NCBI RefSeq assembly: GCF_003977665.1
Contig: NZ_RYYV01000002.1
Coordinates: 186,001-250,000 of the forward strand
DNA: 64,000 bases
DNA from: Dyella choica
GTDB lineage: Bacteria; Pseudomonadota; Gammaproteobacteria; Xanthomonadales; Rhodanobacteraceae
Direction of reading: 5' to 3'
The position numbers and the translations under genes were made by a program. Shown in pieces: positions 1 to 8,481 of this stretch (positions are counted from its first letter, which is position 1; each line of letters begins with the position of its first letter). The notes under the pieces are model-generated. The model was given only the letters and a program-made list of their open reading frames with translations, ran no database searches and was not told where the DNA came from.

Positions 1-2471
1 AGGCGTGCATTGCCCTCGGTGACGCCGATCTGGTTGGTCACGTTCGTACCGCGCAAGGTCAGCATCCAGTTGTTGCCGATGTTGGCAATGGCACCGATGG
101 CAATATCGTAGTAACTGCCCAGCGGCTGCTGTTCGAGCTGGTCGCCGAAGCGGTTGCCCATGTGCTCGTAGGTCATCCAGAACTTCATGCTGCCCCAGCT
201 GGTGGGAATCTCGTACGCCGGCGTCACGCGGTATTGGATTCTCGGCTGGCGGTCCAGGTCCATGCCGTTGATGGTGCTGCACTGGTTGCTGCCGTCCTGC
301 GCAACGTAGGGCACGCAGCTGTTGTAACCGGAGTAATGGCCATCCATGTAGTCACCGCTCAATGCCACGCTGAAATGGTCGAACGGCTTCACCGTCACCT
401 GCGTATTGAGCCCCTTGGTCGTGGAGCCGTACACCAGGTTGATCTGTCCGGTGTCCAGCGTGATCGAGTACGGCACGCCGTAGAACAGCCTTCGATACAC
501 GGACACATCGGCATAGAGCCACGGGGATTGGTATTTGAAGCCCAACTCCATATTGTGGATCCGCTCCACCGGCGTGCTCGGCATCGGCTGGATGTTGTCG
601 AAGCTAGGCAGGAAGATGCCGTGGTTCACGCGCGCATACACGCTCATGTTCTGGTTGATGGCGTAGTTGGCGCCGAAGGTCCAGGACGGCGCACTCCGGG
701 AATACGACGGATGCTGGAAGCTGTTGATTCCGTATTGCGCGTTATTGTTGTAAACGGTGTAGGGATTGTTATCCAGGTCGCCGGACGCCGTGTTCTGGAA
801 CCAGCCGCCGATGTCGACATGCTGCACGCGCATGCCGCCGTCGAAGCGCCAGTTGCCGATGTTCCAGGTGTCGGTGGCGAAGAAGGCGGTCGAGGTGGCA
901 TGCCAGCGTTCGTTGAACGCCATCCACGATTGCGGCTGGTTGTTCCAGAACGAGCCCTGGCCGTCGGTGAGCTGATAGGTATGCGTACCGTCGCTCAGGT
1001 TGACCACGATCGGACTGGGGTTGGTCCTGGCCTGCAGCAGCATGTTCGCGCCATCGTTCTCCGAATGGCTTTCCGAGTACACCGCCGTGTAGTTGCCCAA
1101 GGTCAGCGTATTGCCTTCGAACAGCTCTTTGCTGATGTGGAACTCGTTGCTCGTGGATTGGATGTGCTTGTGGATGTACTCGGGGTTCTGAACCGTCACG
1201 TTCTCGTTCATGTCGGCGGGCCTGCCGTTGGTGTACATGGCCGTCGCCGTGAGATTTGCAGGCAGCCCGAACGCCGCTTCGGAGCCGGAGATGAAGCTGC
1301 CCAGCGTCGACGGGTTGGCGCCCGTGCTGAAGAACGCCGTGGTGTCCATGTTGCCGCCGACCAGGATGAATTTATCCGACAACGACCAACCGCTATCGAA
1401 ATCCAGGTCGAGGTTGGCGCCCACCATATGCACATCGCCGCCCTGGCCATTGGCCATGTCGATGTTCACGCCGCCCGGCGAGCAGCCGGCCGTAAAGCAC
1501 GGCGTGGTCTGCAGGAACTGGTAACGGTCGGCATTGCTGCCGAAGGTGCCGGTCAGCGGATTGAAACCCGGGTACGGCGAAAACTTGCCCGGTGCCGGGT
1601 TATAGATCGGCGTGTCGGTGACGAACTGATTCTTGTCCTTGAGCTCGCGCGCATAGAACATGATCGAGCCGTGCTCCAGGTCGTGGCTCAGCGTCGCCGT
1701 GAGCTGGCCGCCCTTGTCGGCGGCAAATTGCGGATCGCGCACGCCGTCGGACTTGCGCCAGAAACCGCCGATGCTCCCATACCAGCCGCTGTTCTTGCCG
1801 AACAACGGGAATCCATAGAAGCCGTCCAGGCGCACCATGCCTTCCGATCCGTAGGTCACGCCGACATCGCCGCTGGGCGTCGAGCTGCCTTCCTTGAGGA
1901 TGAAGTTGGCGATCAGGCCCGGTTGCCCGTTGCCGTACAGCACGGATGGACCGCCCTGCACCGCCTCCACGCGATCGATGGTGTCGTCCAGACGGAACAT
2001 GGCGTCGGTGAAGTATTCCCATTGGGGAAACAAGGGTGAGCCGTTGAGCTGCAGCGTCACGAACGGCGCGCCGCTGTCGGAAGGAAAGCCGGCCACCTCG
2101 ATGTTGGCACCGGTCTGGCCACCGGACGATTCCGGGTACACACCCGGCGACATTTTCAGCAGGTCGGCGGTGCTGATCGGGTTGGATTCCTTGATCTGCT
2201 CGCTGGTCATCGACGTGATGGAATAGCTGGCGTCGATCTTGCGGATACCGCCGAAGTTGGCATTGCCGGTGACCACGACCTGGTTGAGGGCGGTGGCTTG
2301 CTGGGTCGATTCACCGCCTTGTGGCCTGGCGGCCTTGGCCTTGTTCTGCGCCTGGTCGGCAGGCGTCGCGGCCTGCGATGTCGCGTCCTGCGCCTGTACG
2401 GTACCCGCCATCAACAGGGCGCCAATCGCGACCGCGAGTGCGCGCTGGCTGATCTGCTTGCAACTGCTCAT
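1..2471 (-). CDS. TonB-dependent outer-membrane receptor (3' end beyond window)
   Basis: The minus-strand frame stays open from an ATG at 2471 to the window edge, with a strong GGGAGGAAG Shine-Dalgarno just upstream. The N-terminus is a signal peptide ending near VQA-Q. It is followed by a linker rich in Q and A, a TonB-box-like LNQVVVTG, and a plug domain (about residues 60-190) with the typical RVEAVQGGPSVLYGNGQPG stretch. The rest is a beta-barrel rich in aromatic residues. The visible C-terminal part (SYYDIAIGAIANIGNNWML) is close to the last strands of such receptors, so little is missing. Such proteins take up siderophores, oligosaccharides or peptides across the outer membrane using TonB energy. 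The ligand is not readable from sequence. The neighbouring sugar and amino-acid enzymes suggest a glycosylated amino compound (inference). A putative operator shared with those genes lies about 170 bases upstream. Confidence 0.9.
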   Translation of the reverse strand, partial: MSSCKQISQRALAVAIGALLMAGTVQAQDATSQAATPADQAQNKAKAARPQGGESTQQATALNQVVVTGNANFGGIRKIDASYSITSMTSEQIKESNPISTADLLKMSPGVYPESSGGQTGANIEVAGFPSDSGAPFVTLQLNGSPLFPQWEYFTDAMFRLDDTIDRVEAVQGGPSVLYGNGQPGLIANFILKEGSSTPSGDVGVTYGSEGMVRLDGFYGFPLFGKNSGWYGSIGGFWRKSDGVRDPQFAADKGGQLTATLSHDLEHGSIMFYARELKDKNQFVTDTPIYNPAPGKFSPYPGFNPLTGTFGSNADRYQFLQTTPCFTAGCSPGGVNIDMANGQGGDVHMVGANLDLDFDSGWSLSDKFILVGGNMDTTAFFSTGANPSTLGSFISGSEAAFGLPANLTATAMYTNGRPADMNENVTVQNPEYIHKHIQSTSNEFHISKELFEGNTLTLGNYTAVYSESHSENDGANMLLQARTNPSPIVVNLSDGTHTYQLTDGQGSFWNNQPQSWMAFNERWHATSTAFFATDTWNIGNWRFDGGMRVQHVDIGGWFQNTASGDLDNNPYTVYNNNAQYGINSFQHPSYSRSAPSWTFGANYAINQNMSVYARVNHGIFLPSFDNIQPMPSTPVERIHNMELGFKYQSPWLYADVSVYRRLFYGVPYSITLDTGQINLVYGSTTKGLNTQVTVKPFDHFSVALSGDYMDGHYSGYNSCVPYVAQDGSNQCSTINGMDLDRQPRIQYRVTPAYEIPTSWGSMKFWMTYEHMGNRFGDQLEQQPLGSYYDIAIGAIANIGNNWMLTLRGTNVTNQIGVTEGNAR

Positions 2472-2634
2472 GAACTTCCTCCCCAAAAACTTATGTGTTT
2501 TTCCTGGATTCGCCACTTCGGCAGGGACGTATTCGCCGGCTCCCTCCGGCGTTGAAGCTTCCGTGCCCCCTGCCCGCTCACCCAGGCCACCAGCTGTGTC
2601 GTCGGCGGACCGGCATCGTAACGTAATAAGTAAA

Positions 2635-2649
2635 TTAATACTACAATAC
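2635..2649 (-). promoter_or_regulatory. Putative GntR/FadR-type operator upstream of TonB receptor
   Basis: Read on the minus strand this is GTATTGTAGTATTAA. It shares the 10-mer ATTGTAGTAT with the kinase/GH42 divergent promoter at 6251-6262 and resembles the box before the regulator gene at 3001-3015. The core TTGTANNATWA fits the FadR-subfamily operator pattern TNGTNNNACNA except for one C-to-T position. The role as an operator is inferred. Confidence 0.5.
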
Positions 2650-2769
2650 GAAAATAGGTCTAAAGTAATCGAAAGGCGCCGCATGATCGGTATAAAAGGC
2701 GCCTCGCGGATTCGAGTGACGGATGGAATGCTGCCGTCGCACATAGGGCAGTGGGTGGGCGCGTACGCT

Positions 2770-2903
2770 TACCTCACCGTCATTCCGGCGCAGGCCGGAA
2801 TCCAGTTTCAATACATAGTGCGAAGCACTCAAAGCCTAGTTTTGTGTCCTTCGGACGCGTATTGAGACTGGATTCCGGCCTGCGCCGAAATGACGGTGAG
2901 GTA
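2770..2903. repeat. REP-pair / MITE-like palindromic element, copy 1
   Basis: Two inverted arms (about 2770-2805 and 2868-2903), each a REP-type palindrome containing CATTCCGGCGCAGGCCGGAA or a one-base variant, flank a core of about 60 bases. The core (GTGCGAAGCACTCAAA, then GTGTCCTTCGGACGCGTAT) is conserved in two other copies in this window, at 10041-10171 (inverted) and 38983-39105. No coding capacity. Conservation of the core as well as the arms suggests that the whole unit moved, as in BIME/RAYT-mobilised elements or MITEs. Confidence 0.85.
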
Positions 2904-3000
2904 CTCCTTGGCCGAATGTTTCGAATGGAAACACCATCGGAAGCAAATCGCGGGCATCCGCGTTATTCGAGCCGCTCCAGCCACGCCCCAAAAACCATAC

Positions 3001-3015
3001 ATTTGTATGATAAAT
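3001..3015 (+). promoter_or_regulatory. Putative operator upstream of the GntR regulator
   Basis: ATTTGTATGATAAAT is an imperfect dyad (TTTRTATGATAAA) about 115 bases before the regulator start. It matches the FadR-family TNGTNNNACNA pattern with T for C, and resembles the boxes at 2635-2649 and 6251-6262. It would allow autoregulation (inference). Confidence 0.45.
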
Positions 3016-3130
3016 TCTCACTGACGTTGCGCTGCAGCATGCAGCGTCCTGAACTTCGGCGGCTGATGGCCCGCCACGCAAGCCTTTCGCGGCGAAAGCG
3101 CTCACGCCCAGCAGTGGAGAACGATTGAAG

Positions 3131-3874
3131 ATGAAAGCGACGGATGCACGCAACCTGCACGGCCATGTGGTTCGCGAACTGGGCCGGCGGATCGTGTCGG
3201 GCGAATTCCCGCCCGGCGAAGTGCTGCCGCGCGAGGAGGCGCTGGCCGGCAGCCTGGACGTAAGCCGCACCGCCTTGCGCGAGGCGCTGAAGGTTTTGTC
3301 CGCCAAAGGCCTGATCGAGGCGCGCCCGAAAATCGGCACGCGCGTGCGCAAGACGGAATGCTGGAATCAGCTCGACGCCGACGTGCTTGCCTGGCGCTGC
3401 GCCTCCATGCCGACGGACAACTTCATCGAGAAGCTGGTTCAGATGCGCGAAATCATCGAGCCCGCCGCCGCCGCGGCCGCCGCGACCGTGCGTACTGCCG
3501 CACAGCTCGCCAAGATCGACAGCGCCTACCGGATGATGGAAGCGTCGCGCACGCCCGAGGAGTGGGCGCAGGCCGACGTGAGTTTTCACGACGCGGTGCT
3601 GCAGGCAACCGACAACGAATTGATGGTCTCGTTGTTCTCGGTAGTCGAAAGCGCACTGGGTATGTACTTTGCGCTATCGGCGCAATCCGCGGGCGACTTC
3701 CGCTATTCCCTGCCCCATCACCAGAAGGTGCTGGAGGCGATACGCCGCCAGCAGCCCGAGGCGGCGCGCAAGGCGATGCAGGTCATGGTTGCCGATTCGC
3801 GCGAGAACCTGCACAACCGGCGCCAAGGCGCCCCCAAAAAACCGCCGCGACGCGCCGCGGATGATTCGCGCTAA
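3131..3874 (+). CDS. GntR-family (FadR/FCD subfamily) transcriptional regulator
   Basis: About 247 residues, the usual FadR-subfamily size. The N-terminal winged helix (roughly residues 10-75) carries PREEALAGSLDVSRTALREAL and ends with the wing RPKIGTRV. A C-terminal all-helical FCD ligand domain (about 90-230) follows, with DVSFHDAVLQATDNELM and HHQKVLEAI, which contain the Asp/His positions that bind metal or acidic ligands in this family. Members such as DgoR, UxuR and LldR control sugar-acid or organic-acid catabolism. ATG at 3131 was chosen with GGAG 11 bases upstream; a TTG two codons earlier (3125) is also possible. The gene ends convergently with the PLP-enzyme gene, the two stop codons overlapping by four bases. 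It probably controls the surrounding receptor, kinase/lyase and GH42/permease genes. Confidence 0.85.
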   Translation: MKATDARNLHGHVVRELGRRIVSGEFPPGEVLPREEALAGSLDVSRTALREALKVLSAKGLIEARPKIGTRVRKTECWNQLDADVLAWRCASMPTDNFIEKLVQMREIIEPAAAAAAATVRTAAQLAKIDSAYRMMEASRTPEEWAQADVSFHDAVLQATDNELMVSLFSVVESALGMYFALSAQSAGDFRYSLPHHQKVLEAIRRQQPEAARKAMQVMVADSRENLHNRRQGAPKKPPRRAADDSR

Positions 3875-5205
3875 AACGCGGCAAGCACCTCGTCGAGCTT
3901 GTCGAGGAACTCCTCGGCATTCGCCCGGCTGAACACGATCGGCGGCTTGATCTTCAACACGTTGTCGTCCGGCCCCTCGGTGGAAAGCAGCACATGGCGC
4001 GCCTTCATGGCCTCCACCACCGCCTTGGCCCTGGGCTGATCCGGCGTCCGGGCCGCGGGATCGCGCACCAGCTCCGCACCGATGAACAGCCCGCGACCGC
4101 GCACATCGCCGATGCAGGCGTGGCGCTGCTGCAACTGGCGCAGGCCATCCATCAGGAAAGCACCGACCCGCCGAGCGTTTTCCTGCAGTTGCTCCTCGGC
4201 AATCACATCGAGCACCGCCAGCGCGATGGCGCACGAAACGGGATTGCCGCCGAAGGTGTTGAAGTACTCCATGCCGGTGACAAAGCTTGCGGCGATCGCC
4301 GGCGTCGTTACCACCGCACCGATCGGATGACCGTTGCCGATCGGCTTGCCCATGGTGACGATGTCAGGCACTACGCCCTGGGCTTCAAACGCCCAGAAGT
4401 GTTCGCCGGCGCGGCCAAAACCCACTTGCACCTCATCGGCCAGGCAGACGCCGCCGGCCGCACGGACCGCCGCATAAGCCTCCGGCAGATAGCCATCCGG
4501 CAACGCGATCTGTCCGCCGCATCCCAGCAAGGACTCGCAGTAGAATGCGGCGAGCGTGGTGCCTTGGCCGCGCAGGCCATCGATTGCCGGCTGCAACAGC
4601 CGGCCGTATTCCTGCCCCGCTGCGGAACCATCGCGGAACATGCCGCGATAGACATCGGGCATTTCCACCACGCCGACGTGTGCAGCCTGCCCCTCGCCGC
4701 CCTTGCCGTTGAACTTGTACGGACTGAGCTCGACCATCGACGGCGAATGCCCGTGGTAGGCGTGATCGACCACCACCACGCCCCGCGCCTTGGTGTGTGC
4801 GCGCGCCAAACGCAACGCCAAATCGTTGGCCTCGGTGCCGGAGTTGGTAAGGAACACCACCGACAATGAACTGGGCAGCGTTGCCGTCAGGCGCAGGGCG
4901 TATTCGACGATATTGTCGTGCAGGTAGCGCGTGTTGGTATTGAGCCTCGCCATCTGCGCCTGCCCCGCCTCGACCACGCGCGGGTGGCAATGGCCGACAT
5001 GGCAGACGTTGTTGACCATGTCCATGTACGCGCGGCCCTGTTCATCGTAGAGCCAGACACCTTCGCCGCGAGTGATCTTCAGCGGTTCCTGGTAGGAGAG
5101 GCTCAGGGCCGGATTCAGCCGTTGCTTGCGCAGTTGCAGGATCTCAGCATGGGATCTTTGCGGCACGCCATCCAGCACGGAACGGAACGAAAGGGTGTCA
5201 ATCAT
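3871..5205 (-). CDS. Class III PLP-dependent aminotransferase-fold enzyme, phospho-lyase-like
   Basis: 444 residues, fold-type I class III aminotransferase family. Visible motifs: substrate loop NNVCHVGHCHPRVV near residue 70, SGTEANDLALRLAR, AYHGHS, cofactor-binding Asp257 in LADEVQVGFGR and Schiff-base Lys287 in TMGKPIGNGHP. The NNVCHVGHCHP start and FWAFE region recall the AGXT2L branch (ethanolamine-phosphate and 5-phosphohydroxylysine phospho-lyases) rather than ornithine or GABA aminotransferases. The gene overlaps the upstream kinase gene by eight bases, so the two are translationally coupled. A kinase plus phospho-lyase would phosphorylate an amino alcohol and then eliminate phosphate and ammonia. 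ATG at 5205 is preferred because it begins MIDTLSFRSV and matches family starts; a longer frame to 5322 runs inside the kinase gene. The substrate is not proven; an ordinary aminotransferase remains possible. Confidence 0.8.
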   Translation of the reverse strand: MIDTLSFRSVLDGVPQRSHAEILQLRKQRLNPALSLSYQEPLKITRGEGVWLYDEQGRAYMDMVNNVCHVGHCHPRVVEAGQAQMARLNTNTRYLHDNIVEYALRLTATLPSSLSVVFLTNSGTEANDLALRLARAHTKARGVVVVDHAYHGHSPSMVELSPYKFNGKGGEGQAAHVGVVEMPDVYRGMFRDGSAAGQEYGRLLQPAIDGLRGQGTTLAAFYCESLLGCGGQIALPDGYLPEAYAAVRAAGGVCLADEVQVGFGRAGEHFWAFEAQGVVPDIVTMGKPIGNGHPIGAVVTTPAIAASFVTGMEYFNTFGGNPVSCAIALAVLDVIAEEQLQENARRVGAFLMDGLRQLQQRHACIGDVRGRGLFIGAELVRDPAARTPDQPRAKAVVEAMKARHVLLSTEGPDDNVLKIKPPIVFSRANAEEFLDKLDEVLAAF

Positions 5206-6217
5206 GGAGTGATTCCAAAAAGGGTCCGGCGATGGCGTTGCGGTCGAGGCCGGCGAGCTGCCGCAGCAAGCTGCGCACGCCCCGCTGCGACACCATGATG
5301 AACGGATTGTCGGGCGATTCACGGCTGGCCCGGGTGGCCATCAGCACGCTGTGGCAAAGACGCGCGAGTATGAAGGTTTGCAGTTGTTCGAGCTCATCGC
5401 GCAATAGGGGGCATTGCGCCAGATAGCCGCGCACCACGGCACGCGCGCAGGCCACCGGATCGGCCTCGTGTTGCATGGCATACGTGCAAGCAATGGCCAG
5501 ATCGGCCAGGCGAAAACTGGTGCACATGTCGCCGAAGTCGATCACGGCGTTGACGCACGGACCGTCCTCGTCGTCCGATACGATCACATTCAGGTCGTTG
5601 GCATCGTTGTGCAGCACGCTGACCGGCAACCGTCCGTGCCAGAACGGCAATTGCCCGCAAAATGCGTCGAGTTGCGTACGCACGATGTCACGCACTGCCT
5701 CATCATCGATGTGCGCAAGCTCCTCGCGCAGGGCCGGCAGGCGCATCAGGTTCCAGTCGTGCTGGCGATCGGCCGCGGGATGCTTGAAATCCTGCAAGCC
5801 GCGAGTGAGGCGGCCGACGGCACTGCCCAGGCTCGCGTGCAGAACCGGGCGCTGCGCCGGCGCCAGGGAATCGATCACATCGGCATACGTACGTCCGGGC
5901 ACGAAGCTCAGCATGCGGACCTGGCGGACCTGGCCCGAGATGGAAAGCGTCAGCAGATGCTCGCCGTTCATTGCAATCTGCACTTGCGGCCAGCGCATGG
6001 CAGGCTCGCGTTCGGCGAGCGTCATCATCGCCCGGTTTTCGAGATCGAGATCCGCGCGCGACCACGACGGGTTCGCCACCTTCAGCACATAGTCGCCGGC
6101 CTCGGTGCGGATGCGGAAATTGTGGTCCGCGTAGGACGGCAGCACGCTGATTTGGCCGCGTATATGCCAATGCCAATCGGCCAGCTGCAGGGCTTCATCG
6201 GGGGATAGCGCATCCAT
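5198..6217 (-). CDS. APH/choline-kinase-fold small-molecule kinase (hydroxylysine-kinase-like)
   Basis: 339 residues of the aminoglycoside phosphotransferase/homoserine kinase II superfamily. An N-terminal ATP-binding lobe includes YADHNFRIRTEAGDYVLKV with the likely ATP lysine. The Brenner motif LHNDANDLNVIV has catalytic Asp205, and the DFG-like VIDFGDM has Asp227. Such kinases phosphorylate hydroxyl groups of small amines and amino alcohols in the cytoplasm. Its stop overlaps the start of the PLP phospho-lyase-like gene by eight bases. The same pairing is known for vertebrate hydroxylysine kinase (HYKK) and PHYKPL, and many bacterial AGXT2L homologues are fused to an APH domain. The gene is divergent from the GH42 gene with 78 bases between. 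Antibiotic resistance is unlikely given this context. Confidence 0.8.
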   Translation of the reverse strand: MDALSPDEALQLADWHWHIRGQISVLPSYADHNFRIRTEAGDYVLKVANPSWSRADLDLENRAMMTLAEREPAMRWPQVQIAMNGEHLLTLSISGQVRQVRMLSFVPGRTYADVIDSLAPAQRPVLHASLGSAVGRLTRGLQDFKHPAADRQHDWNLMRLPALREELAHIDDEAVRDIVRTQLDAFCGQLPFWHGRLPVSVLHNDANDLNVIVSDDEDGPCVNAVIDFGDMCTSFRLADLAIACTYAMQHEADPVACARAVVRGYLAQCPLLRDELEQLQTFILARLCHSVLMATRASRESPDNPFIMVSQRGVRSLLRQLAGLDRNAIAGPFLESLHD

Positions 6218-6250
6218 AAGTCATGCACGGGCGACATTGCGATGGTTTAA

Positions 6251-6262
6251 ATTGTAGTATAA
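6251..6262 (+). promoter_or_regulatory. Putative operator in the kinase/GH42 divergent promoter
   Basis: ATTGTAGTATAA shares ten identical bases with the box upstream of the TonB receptor (opposite orientation) and fits TTGTANNATAA. It lies midway in the 78-base gap between two divergent starts, so one bound dimer could control both. Assignment to the local GntR regulator is inferred. Confidence 0.5.
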
Positions 6263-6295
6263 GTTGACATTTGAATCATACGGGGCGCTCCACTC

Positions 6296-8425
6296 ATGTT
6301 TCGGCCTTTGCTGGCGGCCCTGATGGCCGCCGCCGTGATGACTACCGCCGGCGCCAGTCCGATCGACCTGGGCGGCCCGCATCCGGCTGCTTCAAGAGGT
6401 GCCACGCTGCTGCGCCAGCACGAGCCGATGAGCTTCGGCGTGTTCTACTACCCCACGCAATGGCCGCGCAGCCAATGGCAACGCGATTTCGAAGGCATGC
6501 ACAAGCTCGGCTTCGATTTCACGCACATGGCGGAATTCGACTGGACCTATCTGGAGCCGGAAGAAGGCCGCTTCGACTTCGCCTGGCTGGACGGGGCGAT
6601 CGACGAGGCCAGCAAGGCCGGCTTGCGCGTCATTCTCGGCACACCCTCTGCGGCACCGCCCAGCTGGATGGACGAGCACTACCCGGAGGTCTATCGGGTG
6701 GACGAGCACGGCCAGCGCCACGAACACGGCATTCGTGCGGAAGTATCGCTGACCAACCCGCGCTACCAGGCGTTCGTGACGCATCTGGTGACGGCGATGG
6801 CCCAGCGTTACGGGCACGATCCACGCGTATGGGGTTGGCAGATCGACAACGAACCCGGCACGTTTGCCGATTACAGCGCCAGCGCACGCGCCGCATTCCA
6901 GCTGTGGCTGCAAAACAAATACGGCACGATCGACGCGATGAACACTGCATGGGCAGGCTCGTTCTGGAGCACGCGCTACGGCAGCTTCAAGCAGGTGCAC
7001 CTTCCCAATGCCACACTGGCCGCCGAAGACAAGCTCAGCCCGCATGCGCTGCTCGATTTCGCGCGCTTCCAGGCCGACACCACCGCGCACTTCCTGGATG
7101 CGCAGGCCGCCATCATCAAGCAGCATGCACGTGCCGGGCAATGGGTGACCACCAACTACACCAATGTCAGCACCGCCACCGATCCCCGGCGTAGCCACGG
7201 CCTGGATTTTCCCACCTTCACGCTTTATCCGGTTGCCGGCACCAACATCCTGGGCGGCGACAGCTACGCCATCGGCAAGCCCGCCAATCTGATGGAAGCG
7301 GCTGCCTACTTCCGTTCCATCAACGGCACGTTCGGCGTGATGGAATTGCAACCGGGCCAGGTCAATTGGGGCGATATCAATCCGCAACCGAAGCCCGGCG
7401 CCGTCAGCATGTGGATGTGGCACGCGTTTGCTTCCGGCGCCTCGCTGGTGAGCACGTATCGCTATCGACATCCGCTGCGCGGCAGCGAGATGTACCACGA
7501 AGGCATCATGGGCACCGATGGCGTGACGCCGTCGCGCACCGGACGCGAGTTTGTCGACGCCTTGCACGAGATCAAGGCGCTCGAACCCAAGCTCGACGAC
7601 AAGGCACCGCTGCCGCCGAAACTTGCCGCGCGCTACACGGCCTATTTGTGGAGCCAGGACGTTTTCTGGGACCTGGATATCCAGCCGCAAACCACCTCGT
7701 GGAACAGCTGGGCCTACCGAAACGGCTACACGCTGGCGGTGAAGACCACCGGCGCGCCGATGGATTTCATCGCCGAAGACGACGACTTCGACCGCTACCC
7801 GTTCCTGATCGCGCCCGCTTACCAGATGGTCGGCAAGGCGCTGGCGGAAAAATGGCGGCGCTATGTCGAGCAAGGCGGTCATTTGATTCTGACGAGCCGC
7901 ACCGGCCAGAAGAACGAAGGGAGCCAGTTCCACGAAGGCCCGTGGTACGCGCCGATCCTCGATCTCATCGGCGACGATGTCGATGGCTTCGACATGCTGC
8001 CGCCCAGCGCCAATGGCACGATAAACGCCGACGGCAAGACGCATGCCTGGCATCGCTGGGCCGATATTCTCACTCCGCGCCCCGGCACCACGGTGCTTGC
8101 CACATACGCTGATCACTACTATGCCGGTAAGGCCGCCGCCACCACGCGCAAGCTGGGCAAAGGCACCATCACCATGATCGGCGTGTCGACCGATGACGGC
8201 GAATTCGAACGCGCGATTGTGCGCAGCGTCTACCAGCGCGCAGGCGTGGCGATAGAAAACCTGCCTACCGGCGTGTTTCTCGACTGGCGCGGCGGCTACT
8301 ACGTCATGGTCAACTACAACCCTCAGCCGTTTTCGCCCGTCCTCCCGGCCAAGGCAGCGATCGTGCATGGCAACGCGCCGTTGGCGCCAGCACAGGCACT
8401 CGTCTGGAAGGACGCCTCGCCGTGA
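6296..8425 (+). CDS. Secreted GH42-family beta-galactosidase
   Basis: 709 residues. The N-terminal hydrophobic stretch (about 1-21, ending TTAGA-S) looks like a signal peptide, unusual because most GH42 enzymes are cytoplasmic. The TIM barrel starts at MSFGVFYYPTQWP; the acid/base is Glu186 in WGWQIDNEPG and the nucleophile Glu350 in GVMELQPGQVNWG. Later regions match the trimerisation and C-terminal beta domains of GH42 (IAPAYQMV, HLILTSRTG). It should release terminal beta-galactose from an oligosaccharide or glycoconjugate in the periplasm or outside. The ribosome binding site is weak. An amino-acid permease gene follows after 56 bases, and an amino-alcohol kinase/lyase pair is divergent. 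The aglycone may therefore be an amino acid such as hydroxylysine (hypothesis). Confidence 0.88.
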   Translation: MFRPLLAALMAAAVMTTAGASPIDLGGPHPAASRGATLLRQHEPMSFGVFYYPTQWPRSQWQRDFEGMHKLGFDFTHMAEFDWTYLEPEEGRFDFAWLDGAIDEASKAGLRVILGTPSAAPPSWMDEHYPEVYRVDEHGQRHEHGIRAEVSLTNPRYQAFVTHLVTAMAQRYGHDPRVWGWQIDNEPGTFADYSASARAAFQLWLQNKYGTIDAMNTAWAGSFWSTRYGSFKQVHLPNATLAAEDKLSPHALLDFARFQADTTAHFLDAQAAIIKQHARAGQWVTTNYTNVSTATDPRRSHGLDFPTFTLYPVAGTNILGGDSYAIGKPANLMEAAAYFRSINGTFGVMELQPGQVNWGDINPQPKPGAVSMWMWHAFASGASLVSTYRYRHPLRGSEMYHEGIMGTDGVTPSRTGREFVDALHEIKALEPKLDDKAPLPPKLAARYTAYLWSQDVFWDLDIQPQTTSWNSWAYRNGYTLAVKTTGAPMDFIAEDDDFDRYPFLIAPAYQMVGKALAEKWRRYVEQGGHLILTSRTGQKNEGSQFHEGPWYAPILDLIGDDVDGFDMLPPSANGTINADGKTHAWHRWADILTPRPGTTVLATYADHYYAGKAAATTRKLGKGTITMIGVSTDDGEFERAIVRSVYQRAGVAIENLPTGVFLDWRGGYYVMVNYNPQPFSPVLPAKAAIVHGNAPLAPAQALVWKDASP

Positions 8426-8481
8426 TGGACTCGCCACTCGATGGCGATCGTGCCGAACCACCAGCCATGAGGGCATGAACG

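Larger units (their letters stand above)
2472..3130. other. Intergenic region between TonB receptor and GntR regulator
   Basis: No convincing gene. It holds the leader and promoter of the receptor, one operator-like box at 2635-2649, a REP-pair element at 2770-2903, another operator-like box at 3001-3015, and the leader of the regulator gene. Short open frames here have no recognisable product or ribosome binding site and follow the palindromes. Confidence 0.6.

Noticed and set aside
162-2039. 625-codon open frame on the plus strand
   Set aside because: It is antisense to the TonB-dependent receptor, whose minus-strand translation has plug and barrel motifs; the plus frame has no recognisable domain. 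GC-rich codon bias produces such shadows.
2239-2865. 208-codon plus-strand frame upstream of the regulator
   Set aside because: Runs across the receptor promoter, its signal peptide region and the REP pair; no ribosome site or known product.
3871-5322. Longer N-terminus for the PLP enzyme
   Set aside because: The extra 39 residues overlap the kinase gene, are Cys/Ser/Pro-rich and do not resemble the family; ATG at 5205 fits.
5198-6217. Aminoglycoside resistance gene
   Set aside because: The APH fold is shared with many metabolic kinases; overlap with a PLP phospho-lyase-like gene and the catabolic neighbourhood argue for metabolism.
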